The notes under the pieces are model-generated. The model saw only the letters and a program-made list of their open reading frames with translations, was not told where the DNA came from and made no database searches. A DNA stretch of 39,445 nucleotides from a virus: IMG/VR virus record IMGVR_UViG_3300030451_002041, positions 1,735 through 41,179 of that record; one strand, given 5' to 3'. Both the position numbers and the translations under genes were made by a program. Of the stretch, positions 24,370-30,480 are shown piece after piece (positions within the stretch are counted from its first letter, which is position 1; each line of letters opens with the position of its first letter).

Positions 24370-24371
24370 GT

Positions 24372-24566
24372 CTACTCCTCCTCATCTAATGGAAAGTCAT
24401 CTCGCTCCCAATGTCTGTATAAGTCACGAGCACTCCAGTTTTGATTCTCAACTTTCATGTCAAGATACTTTAATTCGTAGACACCAATTGAAGGCTCAAA
24501 GACTACTACTGCATGTTTCTTAGTGTATTTGTTAGTCCACTTAGTGCCTATCAGGGGATTGTTCAT
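24372..24566 (-). CDS. 64-residue protein, unknown
   Basis: A small protein starting at the ATG overlapping the upstream stop (ATGA). It reads as beta strands with aromatics (GTKWTNKYTKKHAVVVFEPS, GVYELKYLDMKVEN) then a short helix (SARDLYRHWERDDFPLDEEE), an outline like small SH3-like phage proteins. No conserved motif recognised. It lies 2 bases before the PC4-like gene. Confidence 0.6.
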   Translation of the reverse strand: MNNPLIGTKWTNKYTKKHAVVVFEPSIGVYELKYLDMKVENQNWSARDLYRHWERDDFPLDEEE

Positions 24567-25294
24567 TCTTCCTCACCCTCTATTGATTTCAAGAAGTAAT
24601 GTTCAGCCTTGACTCTCTTACAGTATGTGCCCCACATCCAAGGTGGAACTTTAACACCAGTATCAGGGCATTCACTACCTACAAGAACACCTAACTCATC
24701 AGTCTTGGTCATATTGAACATCTCTTGCCTAGTCATGGCGACTAAGTATGTATCTTCATCAGACTTGTATCTCATGAACAAAGCATCACCTGCTAGTAAG
24801 TTATAGTCATCAGGATTCATTACAACAAACCCATCTCCACAACCAACGGAAGGAACGGATACACCCCAGTCCTCCACTGTAGCAGTCTCTCCATCATCTA
24901 GTAGGACTTCTCTCTCACCTAGGTATACAGGTTCTGCTAACTCAAGTGGTAATGATGAAAGCGGCTCTCCACATTCATTAGTCCACGAGGCTGCTATCGC
25001 TTGTCGCTCTTGCATCTCCTGTCTAAACGCTTCTTCTGCTGATAAAGCAGCACTTGTTATCATAGGGTTATCATCTATCATACCAATGTTAACCGATGCA
25101 AACAGTTCAGTTATTCTATTATGTTGTAGTTCAGCATCAGGATGGTCTTGTCGCTGCTCAAGTGTTAGCGTTTGCTCATCGGTCTTTCTGTATCTACAAC
25201 CTGTGCCTTCGGGTCGCCACACGGCTTGTATAGCCATTTGGTTAAAGTGTTCTAAAGCCCATACTTTTAGTTCCGGTTCAAATTCTTCTGTCAT
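24563..25294 (-). CDS. 243-residue acidic protein, unknown
   Basis: Rich in Glu and Asp, with a helical region (SAALSAEEAFRQEMQERQAI) and a C-terminal part of strands (GDGFVVMNPDDYNLLAGDAL, RYKSDEDTYLVAMTRQEMF). Single cysteines are spread out and no zinc pattern is clear. It starts directly after the previous stop without a gap and overlaps the 64-residue gene. The family is not recognised; context gives only membership in the operon from 27799 to 24118. Confidence 0.6.
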   Translation of the reverse strand: MTEEFEPELKVWALEHFNQMAIQAVWRPEGTGCRYRKTDEQTLTLEQRQDHPDAELQHNRITELFASVNIGMIDDNPMITSAALSAEEAFRQEMQERQAIAASWTNECGEPLSSLPLELAEPVYLGEREVLLDDGETATVEDWGVSVPSVGCGDGFVVMNPDDYNLLAGDALFMRYKSDEDTYLVAMTRQEMFNMTKTDELGVLVGSECPDTGVKVPPWMWGTYCKRVKAEHYFLKSIEGEEE

Positions 25295-25612
25295 TTATCT
25301 CATCTTCCTTACATTCAATTTTTGGTTTTCATACAATAGTAGTTTGTCACAACATCGAGCAACTAGGTAATGGTAATTCTCCATAATCAATATCATTGAA
25401 TCATCCATCTTCTTCCTACACTCAGGGCAAACATCGTAGACACCTTCTGCTGATAGTGCTACTCCGACAACCCACTCCTTACCCCTCCCATCGGGAAGTT
25501 CTAATTGAACATGCCGGAGGTCACAGGTGTGACCATCCGGTAGCATCCAATACCCATCAGGAGTGATGGCCGAGGGTTTTAGTGACTCATTCAGAAACTT
25601 GTCATCAACCAT
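25295..25612 (-). CDS. 105-residue protein with Cys pair, unknown
   Basis: Contains CPECRKK near the middle and further Cys (HTCDL, ARCCDK), so it may bind one zinc. The segment GYWMLPDGHTCDLRHVQLEL reads as a small beta unit, followed by a helix (DSMILIMENYHYLVARC). Starts 8 bases inside the end of the 530-residue gene. No family recognised. Confidence 0.6.
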   Translation of the reverse strand: MVDDKFLNESLKPSAITPDGYWMLPDGHTCDLRHVQLELPDGRGKEWVVGVALSAEGVYDVCPECRKKMDDSMILIMENYHYLVARCCDKLLLYENQKLNVRKMR

Positions 25613-27197
25613 TTGTCACTCCCTCGGTAGTAGTAGTTGGGGCTTGTGTGACGGTGTATTGAGGAGTTCTCTCGAAGTTAGACTTATGTTCATCAAGGAC
25701 AGCAGGAGCAGCGTGTCGCCACATAGTGACAACTTCTTGAGGAGATAAGTAATCATCAGGGTCAATACGACCATGCATAGTCATATTGATTTCAATAGAG
25801 CGTATGCTCCACTTACCTGCTTCATTCTTCTCAAGACCACTGTGCTCACGCTTTGCATAGTGACCACCTGCGTCGATGTGTGCTTCCGCTATCGTCTCCA
25901 TGAACTTCTTACACGCTTCCTTAGTAGGGAAGCGCAGGTTCTGCATGATACCTGATGTGTAGTAGTCAGAAGGCTCTTGCCTACCTACAACATAGTCCTT
26001 GATTTGTTCTTGTGGTCGCCATACGAAGTCAGCAATTTCGTGACCATAGGATTTGCGAGCACGAACTTTGGTGTATACCCAACCGTTCTCGACATCACCT
26101 GCTTTACGGTTCTTGCTGCTTGTGTTCTTGACATAAGCGCTCATTTCAGCGAGCCAACCCCAGTCTGACCATCGGTGAGTAGAGTTTTTACCACGACCAG
26201 TCTTTGATACGATGTTGTCATTACGCTTGAGCATACGAGTCAACGACTCACGGATATGCTCAATGACTCTATCTTCAGGGATAGCCTGAGCCATACCACG
26301 GCGCATAGTATCCCATGCAACCACATTCTTTGGCGTTATCTTAGCACTACTGAAGTTCCATTGATTGTAGTTGTCTCCGCTACCACATGGCGTTCTAAAC
26401 CACGCAGTGTGGTAACCGGACATACCTGCATCTTTACCATCCTTTCTAATCATAGACCAAATGCGGGATGTAGGTCTGTCGTGGTGCAAGCAAACTTTGT
26501 CACTACCCTCCCACTTACATTCTCCGTAGGTCTTGTTTCTTGACTTTATCATGTTGCTTCCCATTGAAATCTTTAGAGGTTTCAACACTTTAGGAGTATC
26601 AAACTCATCATCACCACGGTTGAAAGCATCAACAAGTAAGGCGAGTAACTCGGAGAACCACTCATCTGTAACTAACATACTAGCAGGTAAGTCCATATTC
26701 TTGCTCATCCTGATACCTACATACTTCTTCTTGATAGCATCGAGGTCATGTGCTTCATAGTGAAGTGGGTCAAGGTCATCCAACCATTGACCGAGTGTTC
26801 TGTAACCATACGATGACGCTAGGAATAAAGCACCTTGACTTGATATCTTTGGCTCACCAAGTTGAACGATGTAACCCTCTACCTCATCATGACCACAAGA
26901 AGGTGTATCAGGAGTAGGCACTACACCATATCCAACCTTGCCTGTCATCATGACAGCAGCAGCACGAGTGTATGTGTTAACCATGTCACGCCATGTAAGC
27001 GCAGCATCAGGCCCACCTTTCATCAATGTGTATGCTACAGCAGCATCCATAGGCCAACATTTGCCAATAGCACTTTTTGTCCTACCCACTGCGTGGTCTA
27101 CGATAATCGCTTCTTCGCTGAAATCTACAGCATCCTCCACTATACCTGCTTCTTTGTATCTAGCCCAATTTTGCCAACCTTGCCATTCTCCACTCAT
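25605..27197 (-). CDS. 530-residue protein, unknown
   Basis: The largest gene here without any recognised motif. It is Trp-, Gly- and Asp-rich (GEWQGWQNWARYKEAG; MKGGPDAALTWRDMVNTYTR; HRWSDWGWLAEMSAYV), with possible metal ligands in EWKGSDKV-like and VCLHHDRP segments, but no P-loop, nuclease or methylase motif could be found. The C-terminus is Thr/Pro-rich and looks disordered (TVTQAPTTTTEGVTNG). ATG 27197 has GGAG at good spacing and overlaps the upstream stop. Its size and place in an early operon suggest an enzyme or host-takeover protein; this is a guess. Confidence 0.7.
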   Translation of the reverse strand: MSGEWQGWQNWARYKEAGIVEDAVDFSEEAIIVDHAVGRTKSAIGKCWPMDAAVAYTLMKGGPDAALTWRDMVNTYTRAAAVMMTGKVGYGVVPTPDTPSCGHDEVEGYIVQLGEPKISSQGALFLASSYGYRTLGQWLDDLDPLHYEAHDLDAIKKKYVGIRMSKNMDLPASMLVTDEWFSELLALLVDAFNRGDDEFDTPKVLKPLKISMGSNMIKSRNKTYGECKWEGSDKVCLHHDRPTSRIWSMIRKDGKDAGMSGYHTAWFRTPCGSGDNYNQWNFSSAKITPKNVVAWDTMRRGMAQAIPEDRVIEHIRESLTRMLKRNDNIVSKTGRGKNSTHRWSDWGWLAEMSAYVKNTSSKNRKAGDVENGWVYTKVRARKSYGHEIADFVWRPQEQIKDYVVGRQEPSDYYTSGIMQNLRFPTKEACKKFMETIAEAHIDAGGHYAKREHSGLEKNEAGKWSIRSIEINMTMHGRIDPDDYLSPQEVVTMWRHAAPAVLDEHKSNFERTPQYTVTQAPTTTTEGVTNG

Positions 27198-27799
27198 ATT
27201 ATCATCTCCTTCATTTTGTTTTCTTTTTCTGTCTGTTTTATTTTCTCACTTTCGTATTTGTATACACCGTCTTTCGGCATGTCCTTGAATCCAACTTGTA
27301 GTATGTCACCTACATCGAAGAAATAACTTAGGTCATTCTTGATGAAGTAACCATTACCGTCATACAAGTATAGACTGCTATAATTACCTAGCCACTTATC
27401 TTTGAAGTGCATAGACACTACATTCCAATTCATGCGGTCACTGTCTATCGTATCCATGAACTCAAGCATCTTGGTAAGATACTTGTGTCTGTCAGATTCT
27501 TCATTTACAGGTAACGCTTTCCACTGACCTGCTATCTTCAAGTCACCATTAGAGTATAGTTGCTCTATGATAGGGTTGGCGCTACGACTAGCCCTGAAGC
27601 CCAAAAGCACACCTGTTGGTGTGTGATGGAAGCCAAGGAAGTTTCTAGGCTTTCTCTCGTGATACAAGTTGTAGTAGTTGGTTTGACCACGCCAAGTATA
27701 GTATGAGCCATACGATTGCATCATCAATATTTCTCCGTCATTCTTTTCTGTTGGTATAGCAATTTTGCTACGACCAATGTATTCTATTTCTTTCTTCAT
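27194..27799 (-). CDS. 201-residue protein, unknown
   Basis: First gene of the operon, with AAGGAG before ATG 27799 and a leader of about 17 bases from the expected start of transcription. It is Tyr-rich (YGSYYTWRGQTNYYNLYH), with beta segments (GFHHTPTGVLLGFRASRS) and a strongly basic/acidic C-terminus (KIKQTEKENKMKEMII). No family recognised. It overlaps the 530-residue gene (ATGA). Confidence 0.6.
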   Translation of the reverse strand: MKKEIEYIGRSKIAIPTEKNDGEILMMQSYGSYYTWRGQTNYYNLYHERKPRNFLGFHHTPTGVLLGFRASRSANPIIEQLYSNGDLKIAGQWKALPVNEESDRHKYLTKMLEFMDTIDSDRMNWNVVSMHFKDKWLGNYSSLYLYDGNGYFIKNDLSYFFDVGDILQVGFKDMPKDGVYKYESEKIKQTEKENKMKEMII

Positions 27800-27834
27800 T
27801 TTGTTTCTCTCCTTTCATTCTTTATTGTTATTGC

Positions 27835-27849
27835 TGCTTTATATACTAA
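27835..27849 (-). promoter_or_regulatory. early promoter of unknown-gene / PC4-like operon
   Basis: Minus-strand TTAGTATATAAAGCA. The box centre is about 42.5 bases before ATG 27799, giving room for a leader with an AAGGAG ribosome-binding site, unlike the leaderless-type copies. Confidence 0.85.
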
Positions 27850-27850
27850 A

Positions 27851-28129
27851 CTATCGGCTTTGGTTGTATTCTCTCATGAGGTCATCTATGCGATGCATAG
27901 ATTCCATACAGCCCTTACACCACTCATCTCCGTTAGGAGCATTGTAGACCTGCTCGACTGTTTCACCACACCCTTCGCAGCGAGGACAGACAATACATCC
28001 CTCCTCATCGTGTGGTAGCCAACACACATCACATATCTTGAATTCATATTCATCCAACACATGCTTCAGTTGTGCTTTGAGTAATGCATACTTAGCGAGC
28101 AAAGGGGTTTTGATATTCTCTTTCATCAT
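27851..28129 (-). CDS. 92-residue zinc-ribbon protein
   Basis: ATG 28129 is chosen over TTG 28144 because it lies 25.5 bases from the promoter box. After a helix (LLAKYALLKAQLKHVLDEY) come several Cys pairs: ICDVCWLPHDEEGCIVC, PRCEGCGE and EWCKGC, enough for two zinc sites. The end is a helix (MHRIDDLMREYNQSR). It appears to be a one-gene transcript with its own promoter. DNA- or RNA-binding is likely. Confidence 0.65.
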   Translation of the reverse strand: MMKENIKTPLLAKYALLKAQLKHVLDEYEFKICDVCWLPHDEEGCIVCPRCEGCGETVEQVYNAPNGDEWCKGCMESMHRIDDLMREYNQSR

Positions 28130-28147
28130 AATTACCTCTATCAATGC

Positions 28148-28162
28148 TGCTTTATATACTAA
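28148..28162 (-). promoter_or_regulatory. early promoter of the 27851 zinc-ribbon gene
   Basis: Minus-strand TTAGTATATAAAGCA; box centre about 25.5 bases before ATG 28129. It is immediately preceded (on the minus strand) by a perfect 8-bp inverted repeat. Confidence 0.85.
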
Positions 28163-28163
28163 A

Positions 28164-28183
28164 GATTCAGGCGCTCCTGAATC
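28164..28183. other. perfect inverted repeat (8-bp arms, 4-base loop)
   Basis: GATTCAGG, loop CGCT, CCTGAATC. It sits between the stop of the 28201 gene and the promoter at 28148, directly next to the TTAG of the promoter. It could be a terminator hairpin for the upstream operon or an operator for the promoter. It lies 4 bases from a copy of the 21-bp direct repeat. Confidence 0.55.
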
Positions 28184-28187
28184 AAGA

Positions 28188-28208
28188 GACTATCATGGTT
28201 TCATGCGA
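28188..28208 (+). repeat. 21-bp direct repeat, copy B
   Basis: GACTATCATGGTTTC followed by ATGCGA. It spans the stop codon of the 28201 gene and the intergenic space, next to the inverted repeat and a promoter. Confidence 0.6.
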
Positions 28209-28842
28209 GTGATACATCATCTCCCGTAGGCTGATTTGCTACATCAAAGAAAGACATAGTATCACCACCAAACACATGCTTAATCATGTCGTCAAACATA
28301 GACACCTCTTCAAACGATAGTGCCAACGCAGGTGGGTATAGTTCTGCTAAATCCCAGTCATACGCTTCTGCATATCTGTTGGCATACGCTACAAACTCAG
28401 GTGTAGTTTTCTCATCTATGTGCATCGGTTTGACTCCTGCTACACGAACATACGGCTTAGCAGGGTCACCTGATATAGCCATGTGTAGACAATTAATTTC
28501 TTCTACTGAAGTAGCGTATTTTGTTGATAGTCTGTTATACAACATTTCCCATGCGATGGTATCTACTAACTCGGTTTGTTTCATCATATCCATGTGATAA
28601 TGCACCCATGTAAGGTGTAAACCTAGAGTATCCTCAGCCCTACATGAAGCAGTAGACAAGGCATCCCTTCGTATACTAATGTAGTTACTAACTATCGTAG
28701 GTAATGGTAAGTGAAAACTATCCCCTATGATTTGACCATTGATAGACTCTATAGAATCTAATTTCATACTTGCTATCAGTTTCTCTACTCTCGCATTCAT
28801 CTGTGGGTATATCTTCAACTCGTCTGCTATCACAGTAATCAC
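28201..28842 (-). CDS. 213-residue protein, unknown
   Basis: Mostly helical by eye (NARVEKLIASMKLDSIES; DALSTASCRAEDTLGLHL; VDTIAWEMLYNRLSTKYA), with scattered His and acidic residues (HLTWVHYHMDMM) that could bind metal, and an acidic C-terminal third (AEAYDWDLAELYPPAL; FEEVSMFDDMI). No recognised family. ATG 28842 overlaps the preceding stop, so it is co-translated with the 28839 gene. Its stop codon is part of repeat copy B. Confidence 0.6.
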   Translation of the reverse strand: MITVIADELKIYPQMNARVEKLIASMKLDSIESINGQIIGDSFHLPLPTIVSNYISIRRDALSTASCRAEDTLGLHLTWVHYHMDMMKQTELVDTIAWEMLYNRLSTKYATSVEEINCLHMAISGDPAKPYVRVAGVKPMHIDEKTTPEFVAYANRYAEAYDWDLAELYPPALALSFEEVSMFDDMIKHVFGGDTMSFFDVANQPTGDDVSLA

Positions 28843-29252
28843 TCTTCCTCTTCTTTAGTAGAATAGACTTCACCGCTTTGTATTGTCAAACCTGACGCTG
28901 TAGACCTAACAAAGTCAAGTAATGTCTTGACAGCAAGTGAATCATCTTTCACATCTAACATAGCGCCTTTCGGATGATTAAGTTCACTACCCTCAATCAG
29001 TAGTTGCATAACCTCATCATGTTCTACATAGTTAATCACAGACAAAGGTGCATAGAGGATAGACCCACTTGCCGGACTTGCCAGTGTAGGCTCTTGTTCA
29101 CTCAACCATTCAGTCAAAGCAGGTGGCGCTCTAAGTTCTAAAGCAACACCATACTTGCGATTGACATTAGGCTGACCTACACCCTGTATGTGTATTCTGT
29201 TTGTATCAAACTGCGTTCTTACTTGTAATCTTGGTTTACCAAATTCTTCCAT
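28839..29252 (-). CDS. 137-residue protein, unknown
   Basis: The start may be ATG 29252 (GGAG 8 bases upstream) or GTG 29261, which would be at the leaderless distance of 24.5 bases from the promoter box; I list the ATG. The sequence alternates strands (RLQVRTQFDTNRIHIQGVG; KYGVALELRAPPALTEWL) and helices, and ends in acidic residues (STKEEEE). The segment KYGVALELRAP and PLSVINYVEHDEVMQLL does not match a family I know. Confidence 0.55.
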   Translation of the reverse strand: MEEFGKPRLQVRTQFDTNRIHIQGVGQPNVNRKYGVALELRAPPALTEWLSEQEPTLASPASGSILYAPLSVINYVEHDEVMQLLIEGSELNHPKGAMLDVKDDSLAVKTLLDFVRSTASGLTIQSGEVYSTKEEEE

Positions 29253-29280
29253 ATTTCTCACTCCTTTTTTTGTTTTGTTT

Positions 29281-29293
29281 CTTTATATACTAA
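29281..29293 (-). promoter_or_regulatory. early promoter of the 28839-28201 operon
   Basis: Minus-strand TTAGTATATAAAG, without the usual GCAGC tail (here AAACAAAAC follows). Box centre is 24.5 bases from GTG 29261 and 33.5 from ATG 29252. Confidence 0.8.
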
Positions 29294-29295
29294 AC

Positions 29296-30480
29296 TTATC
29301 TCCATTCATCTAGTATAGACTGTATATCATCTGCTTGTCTTTGCATGATTTCTTGCTTGCTTTGCTTCTTGCTTTTCTTCTTCTTAGCAGGGTAGTTCTT
29401 GGCTTTGTTCTTGCCTTTCTTCTTCCTCTCTTCCGCTTTGATGCGTGTCTTACGAATGCAATCGTGACAGTGATACATCTGTGTATCCATGTCAATGAAC
29501 TCAGGAAGCACAAACTTCTTACACTTACGACATTGAATCTTATCATCTTGAACTTTGGCTTTCCTGTTATCTTCTGTGTAACAACATAGACACACACCAT
29601 CTTTCATTTCAGCGAAGGTAGATATGGTATTGTCACACTTAGGACATATATCTGTCATGTTGTATAATCCATCTGTAGCCAACATCATGTCAGGGCAACC
29701 ACAACTGTCGCAGTGAAAGTCTTTCTTCAACTTAGAATCATCAGCATGAAGCCACTCATAATGGCCGCAGTCAGGACAAGAATATACATCCCAACTGTCA
29801 GGAAAGCCTTGCTCATCATCCCAGTCATCCTCCTCGAAGTAAATCTTAGGTGCGTTCTTGGGCTTGGGTTTGTCCTCTACAAAGTTGAACTTGTTACCTC
29901 CACTGAATGATTGGAATAGTGACTTACCCATAGGTATACCAAGAATGTCAGCAACATACTGTTGTTGTGACTTACCCTCGACAGCATGGTGACAGTAGAT
30001 GCTACGAACATACTCAATGAGAGAAGCAGCATCAGGTTGCTTGAGACACTCAGCATCACCCATGAGGTAACCAAGGATACACAACTGAACACCTGTCCTA
30101 CCATGACCACCGACACACTGTGTGGATACAGTCTTGATACCGAGACGCTTGATGTCGTCAACAAGGGCAACCCAAAACTCACGACCAACATCCTGTGGGA
30201 TGCTGAAGTCAGGCCAGTCAATACTAATGATGTGACTAGATGCCCCATCAACATGGTTGCCACAAGTAAAACCATCAGGCGCAACTGTTCGATTAGAACT
30301 TCTATCCATCACTTGAGCAGGGCCGATAGCGAGGTCAGGCGCAGGTGACATGACATGGTAACCACCGTTACGAGTGTGACCACCTGCATGTATTGCTACT
30401 CCGTCTACTGTAAACACAACAGGGTTGCCTGTGTGACAGTTTGCTTTACTTCCAAATCCATTCATCCAATTATTGTTCAT
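29296..30480 (-). CDS. protein-tyrosine/dual-specificity-phosphatase-like domain fused to zinc ribbons
   Basis: 394 residues from ATG 30480, which has GGAG at normal spacing (ATG 30489 is the alternative and would be too close). N-terminal part: a WPD loop SIDWPDFSIPQD and the phosphatase signature TQCVGGHGRTGVQL, i.e. C-x5-R-T-G with Cys about 122 and Arg about 128, preceded by Gln rather than the usual His. C-terminal part: several zinc ribbons (CPDCGHYEW, CDSCGCPD, CPKCDNT, CLCC, CRKCKK, CHDC) and a very basic tail (KKKGKNKAKNYPAKKKKSKK). It may be a phosphatase acting on nucleic-acid-bound or ribosome- or polymerase-bound targets. It overlaps the end of the PEP-synthase-like gene by 11 bases. 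Confidence 0.7.
   Translation of the reverse strand: MNNNWMNGFGSKANCHTGNPVVFTVDGVAIHAGGHTRNGGYHVMSPAPDLAIGPAQVMDRSSNRTVAPDGFTCGNHVDGASSHIISIDWPDFSIPQDVGREFWVALVDDIKRLGIKTVSTQCVGGHGRTGVQLCILGYLMGDAECLKQPDAASLIEYVRSIYCHHAVEGKSQQQYVADILGIPMGKSLFQSFSGGNKFNFVEDKPKPKNAPKIYFEEDDWDDEQGFPDSWDVYSCPDCGHYEWLHADDSKLKKDFHCDSCGCPDMMLATDGLYNMTDICPKCDNTISTFAEMKDGVCLCCYTEDNRKAKVQDDKIQCRKCKKFVLPEFIDMDTQMYHCHDCIRKTRIKAEERKKKGKNKAKNYPAKKKKSKKQSKQEIMQRQADDIQSILDEWR

Noticed and set aside
26862-27326. Plus-strand ORFs opposite the 530-residue gene
   Set aside because: Composition is rich in Cys, Ser, His and Thr as expected of antisense translation, and they would run against a well-coupled minus-strand operon.
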